Assembly: GCF_009646335.1 (NCBI RefSeq)
Contig: NZ_WJBU01000009.1
Location: 124,001-188,000 of the forward strand
Length of the DNA: 64,000 nucleotides
Origin: Caenimonas koreensis DSM 17982
GTDB taxonomy: Bacteria; Pseudomonadota; Gammaproteobacteria; Burkholderiales; Burkholderiaceae_C
Direction: 5' to 3'
Numbering within the stretch: position 1 is the first letter of the stretch; each line of letters starts with the position of its first letter. Positions 8,201-15,927 of the stretch are shown one piece after another. A program made the position numbers and the translations under genes. A model generated the notes under the pieces. It had not been told where the DNA came from. It was given only the letters and a program-made list of their open reading frames with translations, and made no database searches.

Positions 8201-11200
8201 GCTCGCGGCTTGAATCGTGTTGCCCTGCGCATCGGTGGCCGTGACCACCAGCTCCACCTCACCGGCTTCGCCCAGCTTTGTCTCGCACAGCAGCAGGCCG
8301 CGCGCATCGCTCTTGCCGCTGCACACCTTGCCGAGGTCTTTGAGCTCGGTCTTGTTGTCGTACGTGTAGAAGCCGCCGACAATGCGCTTGCGGCTTGATG
8401 TGGTGATGCGCGCCACCGCCTTCACTTCGAGCGGCACGTTGGCGGCGGGCTTGCCGTCCAGGCCCAGCGCCAGCGCCTGGAAGCCGATCTTCTGGCTGGC
8501 GGAGACCCAGCCCTCTGTCTTCACGCCCGCCACCACAGATGCGGGCCAGAGCGTCGAGACGCTGCGCAGCGTCTGCACTTCACCGTTCGGGTCGGCGTAG
8601 GTCGCTTCCAGCAACAGCTCCTGCGGCTGTCGTGACGCGGGCACATCCGCGATGGTGAGCTTGCCCGCGCCGTTGCGGTCGAGCGTGATGGGCAGCTTGT
8701 CTGCGATCACGCGCGAGTCCTGGCTGGAGGCAGCTTCTTCGTCGTCGCTGCGGTCTTTGTCGGTGCGCTTGCGCGGCGGCTGGAAGTTGAACTCGTCGTA
8801 GTCGCGAAAGCTCAGCGACTTGCCGCGCACCAGCGCCGACACACGCACTGGCAGGTTCGCCGCGCCGCCACCCGAGACGTAGTTGATCTGCACGTCGGTC
8901 GGCACGCTCTTCACGTTGACGAGGCTTTTCTTGTCTGCGGGCACCACGCGGCCTTCGAGCACCGGCAAGCGGAATTCCTCGACGCGGAACTGGCCCGACT
9001 GCGCGTTGTAGCGCCGCGCGGCATTGACGAGCGTCACCGAGTATTCGCCAAGCTTCGCGGCGGGCGCAATGGCGAACGTGCTCTCCGCGCTCTGGCCGCC
9101 CGTCGCCGTCTTGCGCCACACGAGCGGCTGCTTGTATTGCTGGCCGCTGCCGATGTGCGTGATCGACAGCTCGCTGGGCAATTGCTCCGGCACGCCGAAG
9201 CCGTTGCGTGTTTCGGTGCGGATGATGTGCTTCATTGACACCGTTTCACCGGCGCGCAGCAGTGTGCGGTCAAACACTGTGTGAACGCGCTCGTCCGGCT
9301 GCGGGTCCTGGCTGGTCGGTACATTGAAGCGCCAGGGCTCGATGCCGCGGTACCAGTCGCTCCAGGTGAATGCCAGGTCTTCCACGCCGCCCGCATCAGT
9401 CGCGCGCGCGCTCACGAAATACGTCTGCCGGTAGTCGCTGTCGTCCTCGCGCGAGCACTCGGGCGGCTGCGGCGGCACGTTCTTCATGTCCGCAATGCCT
9501 TGCGCGTTCGTGGTGGCGGTCGCTACTTCCATGCCTTTGCAGTCCGACACACGAATGCGCGCGTTGGCAACGGGTTGCCCTTTGTCGAGCGTCGTCACCC
9601 ACGCCAGCGAGTTCTCGCGGCCCAGCTTGAAATGCACAGAGAGGTTGGTCACCAGCGCAGACGTGCGCACGTACATCGTGCGCGCCGCGCCGTGACGCTC
9701 GTCGAGCAGTGATGTGCCGAGGCGCTGCGATGCAATTTCAACCACGTGAAAGCCCGGCTGCAACGGAATTCCCACCACCTCGAACGGGCGCGGGTCGCCC
9801 GCTTCAACGGGCTTGGGCATGTCGAGCGTGCGCGCTGTGGGTTGGCTTGCGAGCAGCGACACCATGCGGGTCTGCACACGGTCGCCGTCGTTCTTGTCGA
9901 GGACTTTGGGCAGCGCGCCTTTCGCGTCCACGGCGGCGGCAGACCGCGCGATGGTGTATTCGTTGTAGCGCTGCACCTTGCGAAACCACGCGATGATCTC
10001 TGCGTCGGTTTTGGGTTGCAGGTCGCGAACCTTTCCGGGTGTGAAGGCTTGTGCGCGCAACGCGGCCTCCACATTGCGCACCGTGATCGGCAGCAGCGGC
10101 CCGCTATCCGGCTCGGCGAACCGCTCGACGATGCCGAAGGGCGCAGCAGCAAATTTGGCAAGCGGCGGCATCGCACTGGTCGCAACCTTCAGCGGAAAGC
10201 TGTCGGCGTTGGCGAGCGTGCGGCCCGATGCATCCTTGAAGTCGCGCGGCAGTTCGATGGTGAAGGCGGTGCGCTCCGGCAGCATGGGCTTGAACGAAAC
10301 GCTGTTCACGACGGTTTCGTTGTCGCCTTCTTCCTTGCCGAAGCTGGGCTTGAGGGTGTCCTTCTCGGACTTCAGCCGCACTTGTTCGGCCAGCTTGCGG
10401 GACACGGGGGCGTTGAAGGCGAGGGTGACGGGCCGGATCGGCAGGCAGGCGGACTGCGCGTTTTCGCGCTCGCACGTGAACGTCGCCTGGAAGGGCTCGC
10501 GCACCTGGTAGTCGAAGCGCTTTTCAATCGAGTTGGCAATGCCGCTTGGCGTGGCGATGCCTTTGCCGAAAACGATCTGCACCTTGGTGTTGGCGGCGAG
10601 CCTGCGGTTGCACGCGAACACGGCGAAGCGCAGCGGGTCTTTCGCAGCGGCCTTGTCCATGCCCAGCGCCTTGAGGAAGTCGTTGCGGTCTTTGCCGTCG
10701 AGCAGGCGGGCGGGCACACGCTCGCCAACGCCTTGCACCGAGCACCACAGGTTGTCTTTGAGGCTTGCCACGGTGGCTGCACCATTGAGCTGGATCGCGA
10801 AGAACTGCTCTTCGTCAATGCGCTCGTACGAGCCGGGCCGGATCTGCTGCACAAAAGGCCCGCCGGTGGAAAAGCGCCAGTTGCCGGCAGCCAGGTCTGC
10901 GCCCTTGGGCGTCTTGAAGCCGCTTCTGACCTGGAGCGAACACGTCACGCCGGGCGGCAGGTCTTCGTCGAACTGGAAGATCCATTCGCGGTCGTTGTTC
11001 CAGCGCGGCGTGCCCTTGGTGGCCTGCGCGTCGCTGCAGCTCAGGGACAGTGGGGCGGGGGCTTTGGGGTCGCCAAAGTTGACGACGGCTTCGTCGAACT
11101 TGGCCACCACCTGCCGCACCTTGGCGACTTCGCCTTGCGGCGTCACGCTGGTGACTTGTGCGGCATGCGTGGTGCCGGGCGAAAGCGCGATGAGCGCGGC

Positions 11201-11272
11201 GAGTGAGAAAGAGCCGATGAAAGCGGCCAGCGTGCCAGCCGCGCCGCGGAGAATCTTCTTGTTACTGTGCAC
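5291..11272 (-). CDS. yfhM: Bacterial alpha-2-macroglobulin family protein
   Basis: This is a 1993-residue secreted protein. The first about 38 residues form a signal peptide ending near THAAQ, with no lipobox Cys, so it is probably a soluble periplasmic form. The thioester motif CLEQ is intact at Cys1505-Gln1508. Macroglobulin domains precede it, a glycine-rich GGGGGKSPQRE segment lies near 1275, and the complement-like helical domain follows. Members trap proteases by bait cleavage and thioester attachment and are paired with PBP1C to protect cells with a breached wall. The GTG start at 11272 has AGGAGGG upstream. It lies 36 bases after argH on the same strand. It is longer than E. coli YfhM (about 1650 residues). 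Confidence 0.9.
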   Translation of the reverse strand: MHSNKKILRGAAGTLAAFIGSFSLAALIALSPGTTHAAQVTSVTPQGEVAKVRQVVAKFDEAVVNFGDPKAPAPLSLSCSDAQATKGTPRWNNDREWIFQFDEDLPPGVTCSLQVRSGFKTPKGADLAAGNWRFSTGGPFVQQIRPGSYERIDEEQFFAIQLNGAATVASLKDNLWCSVQGVGERVPARLLDGKDRNDFLKALGMDKAAAKDPLRFAVFACNRRLAANTKVQIVFGKGIATPSGIANSIEKRFDYQVREPFQATFTCERENAQSACLPIRPVTLAFNAPVSRKLAEQVRLKSEKDTLKPSFGKEEGDNETVVNSVSFKPMLPERTAFTIELPRDFKDASGRTLANADSFPLKVATSAMPPLAKFAAAPFGIVERFAEPDSGPLLPITVRNVEAALRAQAFTPGKVRDLQPKTDAEIIAWFRKVQRYNEYTIARSAAAVDAKGALPKVLDKNDGDRVQTRMVSLLASQPTARTLDMPKPVEAGDPRPFEVVGIPLQPGFHVVEIASQRLGTSLLDERHGAARTMYVRTSALVTNLSVHFKLGRENSLAWVTTLDKGQPVANARIRVSDCKGMEVATATTNAQGIADMKNVPPQPPECSREDDSDYRQTYFVSARATDAGGVEDLAFTWSDWYRGIEPWRFNVPTSQDPQPDERVHTVFDRTLLRAGETVSMKHIIRTETRNGFGVPEQLPSELSITHIGSGQQYKQPLVWRKTATGGQSAESTFAIAPAAKLGEYSVTLVNAARRYNAQSGQFRVEEFRLPVLEGRVVPADKKSLVNVKSVPTDVQINYVSGGGAANLPVRVSALVRGKSLSFRDYDEFNFQPPRKRTDKDRSDDEEAASSQDSRVIADKLPITLDRNGAGKLTIADVPASRQPQELLLEATYADPNGEVQTLRSVSTLWPASVVAGVKTEGWVSASQKIGFQALALGLDGKPAANVPLEVKAVARITTSSRKRIVGGFYTYDNKTELKDLGKVCSGKSDARGLLLCETKLGEAGEVELVVTATDAQGNTIQAASSVWVTKQGELWFGGEDNDRIDLLPEKKAYQPGDTAKFQVRMPFRFATALVTVEREGVIDSRVVQLDGADPTISLKVMEGWGPNVYVSVVALRGRLREVPWYSFFTWGFKAPREWWTAFWYEGREYVAPTALVDLSKPAFKLGLAEIRVGTKGHELAVNVKADKESYTIRGQARVTITAKLPNGQPAANAEVALAAVDQALLELMPNSSWNLLDAMLQRRSWGVQTSTAHMEIIGRRHYGRKAVAAGGGGGKSPQRELLETLLLWNPRVVLDANGQAVVTVPLNDALTTFRIVAVADAGTGLFGTGQTTIRATQDLQIISGLPPLVREDDQFRAQFTLRNTTAKPMKVEVAPRATLLTLQPQTIDIPAGEAREAVWNVTAPAQLGQLRSEALLWEIEAKDTASGARDALKARQRIIPAIPLTVQQATLVQIEGPFSLDVNPPADATPASGPKRGGLKLSLQPKLAEGLAGVRDYFALYPFICLEQKTSKAVGLRDGKLWETVVAQLPTYLDADGLANYFPPREGDARNGSDTLTAYLLAATHEASSINPSFALPDDVRAPMERGLIAFIEGKIQRDFWSPRKDLDVRKLAALEALSRYGKARGSMAGSITIAPNQWPTNAVIDWLNILRRVSDMPQRDQRIAEATQLLKARLSYNGTKLVFSTERDDYWWWLMTNGDVNTARLILAVIDDPAWKDDMGRLANGFIARQQRGAWLTTTANLWGGLALEKFSAKFESTPVAGATRASLAGQQASVEWNKVDRVKATDATGAPHQVGWFGAPAAPGNLRNNTMFLPWGAGKETLAVTHQGTGKPWLTLQSVAAIELKAPFNAGYGVTRTVTPVEQAVAGKYSRGDVVRVTIEVNASTDMTWVVVSDPVPGGATILGSGLGRDSQIATQGEKQSGWSWPAFEERSFEAFRSYYRYVPKGVFKIEYTLRLNNAGDFSLPPTRVEAMYAPEMFGETPNARVKVESR

Positions 11273-11308
11273 GCTTCCCTCCTGGAGTCGGTGGGAGCGT
11301 AGCCGAAA

Positions 11309-12700
11309 TCAGGCCAGCCGCGCGTGATGCTTTGCCAGTTGCAAGCGCACTTGTGCAGGCGCCGTCCCGCCAGTGACATTGCGCGCATTCAACGAGCCGC
11401 GCAGCGACAGCACGTCGTACACATCCTTGTCGATCGCGGCATTGAACTTCTGCAACACGGCCAGCGGCAGCTCGGACAAGTCGCAGTTGTGCGAAGTCGC
11501 TTCCTTCACGGCATGCGCCACGATTTCATGCGCATCGCGGAAGGGCAGGCCCTTCTTCACCAGGTAGTCCGCCAGGTCAGTCGCTGTGGCATAGCCGCGC
11601 AGAGCGGCCTTTTCCATCGCCTCGGGCCGCACGGTGATGCCGCCCATCATGTCCGCGAAGATGCGCAGCGTGTCTTTGAGCGTATCGACGGTGTCGAACA
11701 GCGGCTCTTTGTCTTCCTGGTTGTCCTTGTTGTAGGCCAGCGGCTGACCCTTCATCAACGTGATCAGGCCCACCAGATGGCCCACCACGCGGCCCGACTT
11801 GCCGCGTGCGAGTTCGGCGACGTCCGGGTTTTTCTTCTGCGGCATGATCGACGAGCCGGTCGTGAAGCGGTCGGCAATCTGGATGAAGCTGAAGTTCTGG
11901 CTCATCCAGATGACGAGTTCTTCCGAGAGGCGGCTGATGTGCACCATGGCAATCGCCGCTGCCGACGTGAACTCGATGGCGAAGTCGCGGTCGCTCACGG
12001 CGTCGAGCGAGTTCTCGCAGATGCCGTCCATGCCCAGTGCCTTCGCGACGGATTCCCGGTCGAGCGGGTAGCTCGTGCCCGCCAGCGCAGCAGCGCCAAG
12101 CGGCAGGCGGTTCATGCGCTTGCGCACGTCGGCCATGCGGTCGGCGTCGCGCGCAAACATTTCGACGTAGGCGAGCATATGGTGACCAAAGCTCACGGGC
12201 TGCGCGACTTGCAGGTGCGTGAAGCCGGGCAGGATCACATCCACATTCTTTTCGGCCAGGGCGAGCAGCGACTTTTGCAAGTCCACCAGCAGCACGGCGA
12301 TCAGGTCGATTTCACCGCGCAGCCACAGGCGCACGTCGGTGGCGACCTGGTCGTTGCGGCTGCGGCCCGTGTGCAGGCGCTTGCCGGCATCGCCCACGAG
12401 TTGCGTCAGGCGAGCTTCGATGTTCAGGTGGACGTCTTCGAGATCGAGCTTCCACTCGAACTGGCCGGATTCGATTTCTTGCGTGATTTGCGCCATGCCC
12501 TGACGAATCGCGGCAAGATCGCTGTCGCCGATGATTTTTTGCGCGGCGAGCATGCTGGCGTGGGCCAGCGAGCCTTCAATGTCGGCTTTCCACAGGCGCT
12601 TGTCGAAGAAGACGCTGGCCGTGTACCGTTTGACCAGGTCGCTCATGGGTTCGGAAAAGAGCGCGGACCAGGCTTCGGATTTCTTGTCGAGTTGATTCAT
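11309..12700 (-). CDS. argH: Argininosuccinate lyase
   Basis: The 463-residue enzyme catalyses the last step of arginine synthesis, splitting argininosuccinate into arginine and fumarate in the cytoplasm. The fumarase/aspartase superfamily signature [12 protein letters not shown] is at 282-293. TGRSRNDQ (111-118) and THLQ (161-164, with the catalytic His) are present. Length and motifs are those of a complete functional enzyme. It is the first gene of a minus-strand series argH, yfhM, pbpC, lldD, and it is divergent from a sensor kinase across 63 bases. Whether the downstream envelope genes share its promoter is not shown. Confidence 0.97.
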   Translation of the reverse strand: MNQLDKKSEAWSALFSEPMSDLVKRYTASVFFDKRLWKADIEGSLAHASMLAAQKIIGDSDLAAIRQGMAQITQEIESGQFEWKLDLEDVHLNIEARLTQLVGDAGKRLHTGRSRNDQVATDVRLWLRGEIDLIAVLLVDLQKSLLALAEKNVDVILPGFTHLQVAQPVSFGHHMLAYVEMFARDADRMADVRKRMNRLPLGAAALAGTSYPLDRESVAKALGMDGICENSLDAVSDRDFAIEFTSAAAIAMVHISRLSEELVIWMSQNFSFIQIADRFTTGSSIMPQKKNPDVAELARGKSGRVVGHLVGLITLMKGQPLAYNKDNQEDKEPLFDTVDTLKDTLRIFADMMGGITVRPEAMEKAALRGYATATDLADYLVKKGLPFRDAHEIVAHAVKEATSHNCDLSELPLAVLQKFNAAIDKDVYDVLSLRGSLNARNVTGGTAPAQVRLQLAKHHARLA

Positions 12701-12763
12701 GGAAAGACCGGTTCGGGGAATGGATCACCAATAATCGGGCTTCGAGGGCACCGCATTCGTTTG

Positions 12764-13810
12764 ATGGATTCGCAAATTTTATCGACCTTGCAGGAAACAG
12801 CCCCCGCGCCGCTTGAGCCGGTGGCCGGGACAGCGCGCCGCGCGCTCGTGTTTGATGCCTGCCATGTCGGCGTGATCCTGCGCGCCGTGGTGTTCGTTGA
12901 AACCGTGATGGCCGTCGGCGCCATCTACGCGGCCGCCAGCATCGGCGACTGGCTGATTCGCGTGGCGGTGCTCACGGCGGCGGTGTTGCCCTCTGTGCTG
13001 GCCTGGCTGATCGTGGCATGCAGCCTGAAGCAATTGATCGCGCGCCTGCCGCACTGGGGCCAGCAGGCCTTTGGCGTTGGCCTGGGTGCGCTGGCTGGCC
13101 TCTACGGTTGCGGGTTGCTGGCGCTGGGCGGCTACGGGCCGAGCATTCCGTGGGTAGGCGCAGCGTTCACGGGCGCGTTGCTGGCTGCGGCGCTTGTCGC
13201 CGGGCTCGTGCTGCGGGCCAAGACGCGCATGCCTGCGGATGCGGCGGCGCGCTTGTCCGAGTTGCAGGCGCGCATCCGCCCGCACTTTTTGTTCAACACG
13301 CTCAACACGGCCATTGCCCTCGTGCGGGAAGAACCCGCCAAGGCGGAAGCTGTGCTCGAAGATTTGAGCGAGCTCTTTCGCCATGCGCTGGAGGCAAACC
13401 CCGGCGACTCGGTCACGCTGTCTGAAGAAATCGCGCTGGCCCGCCGCTACCTGGAGATCGAGCAGGTGCGCTTTGGCGACCGACTGCAGCTCGAATGGGC
13501 GCTCGATCCTACGGCGGGAAGCGCCCGTGTCCCACCACTGATGCTGCAGCCGCTCGTCGAGAATGCCGTCAAGCACGGCGTGGAGCCGAGTGCGGAGGGA
13601 GCGCAGGTGAAAGTCAGCACGCAGCGGCGCGGCGGCACGGTGGTGATCAAGGTCACCAACACCGTGCCCGGTGGGCAGGGCGTGCGCGGGCATGGTGTTG
13701 CGCAGCGCAATGTGCAAGACCGGCTTCGCCTGTTGCACGATGTGCAGGGCCAGTTCCAGGCTGTTTTGAAAGACGGGATGTACCAGGTTCGCATGGAGGT
13801 GCCAGCATGA
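12764..13810 (+). CDS. LytS/AlgZ-type sensor histidine kinase
   Basis: The 348-residue membrane kinase has about four hydrophobic segments (roughly 36-58, 64-87, 103-124 and 129-150). A His_kinase domain follows, with the phosphoacceptor in RPHFLFNTLN (His174), and then an ATPase domain with the N-box QPLVENAVKHG (262-272). The open frame extends far upstream over argH, but that part is antisense shadow; ATG 12764 is the first sensible start and gives a leading 30-residue cytoplasmic tail. Its stop overlaps the start of the response regulator (ATGA), so the two form a translationally coupled pair. It resembles AlgZ/FimS; the signal sensed is unknown. Confidence 0.88.
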   Translation: MDSQILSTLQETAPAPLEPVAGTARRALVFDACHVGVILRAVVFVETVMAVGAIYAAASIGDWLIRVAVLTAAVLPSVLAWLIVACSLKQLIARLPHWGQQAFGVGLGALAGLYGCGLLALGGYGPSIPWVGAAFTGALLAAALVAGLVLRAKTRMPADAAARLSELQARIRPHFLFNTLNTAIALVREEPAKAEAVLEDLSELFRHALEANPGDSVTLSEEIALARRYLEIEQVRFGDRLQLEWALDPTAGSARVPPLMLQPLVENAVKHGVEPSAEGAQVKVSTQRRGGTVVIKVTNTVPGGQGVRGHGVAQRNVQDRLRLLHDVQGQFQAVLKDGMYQVRMEVPA

Positions 13811-14544
13811 TGCAGGTGCTGCTCGTTGATGACGAGCCGCTCGCGCGCTCACGCCTGCGCAACATGATTTCCGGCTGCCTGGCGCCACCCGCCGTGGTGA
13901 AGGCAGAAGCCGGCAATGCGGCGCAGGCGATGGATCTGCTGCGGCGCGGCCAGTTCGATGCCGTGCTGCTCGATGTGCACATGCCCGGCGCCGATGGCCT
14001 GGCGCTGGCCCAGGCCTTGCGTGCACTGGAGCAGCCACCTGCCATTGTTTTTGTGACGGCGCACGCAGAGCATGCGGTTGCGGCTTTCGAGCTGGAAGCC
14101 GTCGACTACCTCACCAAGCCCGTGCGGCTCGAGCGCTTGCAGATCGCATTGCAGAAAGTCGAGCGCGCGGTTGCCTCCAGTGGTGCGGCCTCTCATGACG
14201 CGCCTGAAGTGCTGCTCATCCAGGACCGTGGCCGCACCGAGCGGGTGCCGCTGGTCGAGGTGCTGTACTTCAAGGCCGAACTCAAATACGTGACGGTGCG
14301 CACGGCTACGCGCAGCTACATCCTCGATGCGTCACTGAGCGAGCTGGAAGAGCGGCACGCCGCCCAGTTCCTGCGGGTGCATCGCAACGCGCTGGTCGCT
14401 CGCCGTGCTATCCGCGCGCTTGAAAAACACTACGACCCCGAAGAGGGCGAAGGCTGGGCCTTGCGGCTCAATGGCGTTGAAGAACTTCTGGCCGTCTCCC
14501 GGCGACAACTCAGCGCCGTGCGTGAAGCATTGGCCGCACCATGA
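13807..14544 (+). CDS. LytTR-family response regulator (AlgR-like)
   Basis: The 245-residue protein has an N-terminal receiver domain with acidic residues in VDDEP (8-11), phosphoacceptor Asp56 in LLDVHMPG, Thr84 and Lys104. A LytTR DNA-binding domain spans about 135-242, with FKAELKYVTV and FLRVHRNALV typical of AlgR. It is the cognate partner of the kinase encoded just upstream (4-base overlap). Its stop also overlaps the start of the downstream permease gene, so all three are probably one transcript. Targets are not evident from this window. Confidence 0.9.
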   Translation: MMQVLLVDDEPLARSRLRNMISGCLAPPAVVKAEAGNAAQAMDLLRRGQFDAVLLDVHMPGADGLALAQALRALEQPPAIVFVTAHAEHAVAAFELEAVDYLTKPVRLERLQIALQKVERAVASSGAASHDAPEVLLIQDRGRTERVPLVEVLYFKAELKYVTVRTATRSYILDASLSELEERHAAQFLRVHRNALVARRAIRALEKHYDPEEGEGWALRLNGVEELLAVSRRQLSAVREALAAP

Positions 14545-15785
14545 CAGACAACGCAGTACCCACCCCCGAACCGGCGCTCGCGCCGGTGGCAGCCTCACTC
14601 CCGGTGCCGTCGCCAGCGCCATCGCCCGCGCAGACCGCCAAGCCCGCGGGACCGCCGATGGCCCACGACCCTGACGACCCATCGCACGTGTTGCTGCGCA
14701 TGCCCGTGCATGTGCGCAGCGCGACACTGGCGTTGCTCGCTGCGTTGCTGGTGATTGCGATGCTGCGCTGGGCGAGCGACTTCTTCATTCCGGTGATGAT
14801 CGGCTTCATGATGAGCTACGCGCTCACGCCGCTGGTCGACATGATGCAGCGCTGGAGGATTCCGCGCGCCGTGAGTGCGGCAGTCCTGCTGATAGGCATC
14901 CTGGGTGGCACAGGTGCGTCGATCTATTCATTCAGCGACGATGCGAGCCAGCTCGTGAGTTCGCTGCCGACGGCTGCCAGCAAGCTGCGTGATGCCATGC
15001 GCTCGCGTTCGGGCACCAACACAGCGTCGCTCGACACCGTGCAGAAGGCCGCCGCGCAGCTGGAACGGGCTGCGGCAGAAACTGGCCCCACGCCGGTGAC
15101 CCGCGGCGTGCAGCGCGTGCAGATCGAAAAGCCCCACTTCAACATTCGCGACTACCTCTGGACGGGCACGATGGGGCTGGTGAGCTTCCTGGGCCAGGTC
15201 GTGATCGTCGTTTTCCTGACGTACTTCCTGCTGCTGTCGGGCGACACGTTCCGGCGCAAGCTGGTGAAGATCACAGGCCCCAGCCTGACCAACAAGCGCA
15301 TCACGGTGCAGGCGCTGGACGAGATCACGCTGCAGATCCAGCGCTACCTCATCGTGCAGCTGCTCTTGAGCGTGGTCGTCGGCATTGCGACGGGCCTGGC
15401 TTTCTGGGCGCTGGGCATGAATCAGTCGGTCGTGTGGGGGCTGGCGAGCGGGCTGCTGAACTTCGTGCCGTACATCGGCGCGATCATTGTGACGGGCGCT
15501 GCTGCGCTCATTGCGTTCATGCAGTTCGGCGAAGTCAATTCGGCGCTCTATGTGGCGGGTGCATCGCTGGTGATTCACACCATCGTCGGCAACCTGATCG
15601 TGCCGTGGCTCACGAGCAAGGCGAGCCGCATGAACCCCGTGGCAGTGTTCATTGGCGTGCTCGGCTGGGGCTGGCTGTGGGGCGTGTGGGGCCTGCTGCT
15701 CGGCATCCCGATTATGATGATCGTGAAGGCGGTGTGCGACCGGGTGGATGACCTCAAGCCGATTGGTGAGCTGCTGGGGACTTGA
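14541..15785 (+). CDS. AI-2E/PerM family transporter
   Basis: The 414-residue membrane protein has a Pro/Ala-rich cytoplasmic N-terminus (1-55) and then paired transmembrane segments (about 56-125). A soluble region with DTVQKAAAQLERAAAE follows (about 160-180), and a second membrane block from about 210 to 400 includes LLNFVPYIGAII and GWGWLWGVWGLLLGIPIM. These are hallmarks of the AI-2E/PerM permease family; proven substrates differ between members, so none is assigned. It overlaps the AlgR-like regulator by four bases, suggesting co-expression with the two-component pair. Confidence 0.88.
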   Translation: MTDNAVPTPEPALAPVAASLPVPSPAPSPAQTAKPAGPPMAHDPDDPSHVLLRMPVHVRSATLALLAALLVIAMLRWASDFFIPVMIGFMMSYALTPLVDMMQRWRIPRAVSAAVLLIGILGGTGASIYSFSDDASQLVSSLPTAASKLRDAMRSRSGTNTASLDTVQKAAAQLERAAAETGPTPVTRGVQRVQIEKPHFNIRDYLWTGTMGLVSFLGQVVIVVFLTYFLLLSGDTFRRKLVKITGPSLTNKRITVQALDEITLQIQRYLIVQLLLSVVVGIATGLAFWALGMNQSVVWGLASGLLNFVPYIGAIIVTGAAALIAFMQFGEVNSALYVAGASLVIHTIVGNLIVPWLTSKASRMNPVAVFIGVLGWGWLWGVWGLLLGIPIMMIVKAVCDRVDDLKPIGELLGT

Positions 15786-15790
15786 TGACG

Positions 15791-15925
15791 CCTTGCTCCC
15801 TCCCCCTCCGGGGGAGGGTAGGGGTGGGGGCACTCCCGGTGGTTGTGGTCGCGCAGCGGTTGTGACCGTATCAGCCGCCGCCTGCCCCCACCCCAGCCCT
15901 CCCCCAGGGGGGGAGGGAGCAAGGC
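15791..15925. repeat. Large G/C-rich palindrome between convergent genes
   Basis: Two arms of about 42 bases (15791-15832 and 15884-15925) form an imperfect inverted repeat beginning CCTTGCTCCCTCC and ending GGAGGGAGCAAGG. It fills the gap between the convergent permease and ppc genes. A related sequence occurs at 22888-22926. It may act as a bidirectional transcription barrier, or be a dispersed extragenic repeat of this genome. Confidence 0.75.
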
Positions 15926-15927
15926 AA

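Noticed and set aside
9746..11206. 486-codon plus-strand frame
   Set aside because: It lies entirely antisense to the alpha-2-macroglobulin gene, whose own frame is complete with signal peptide and thioester motif.
11324..12763. Upstream extension of the histidine kinase frame
   Set aside because: This part is antisense to argH. The kinase starts at 12764, after which membrane helices and kinase motifs appear.
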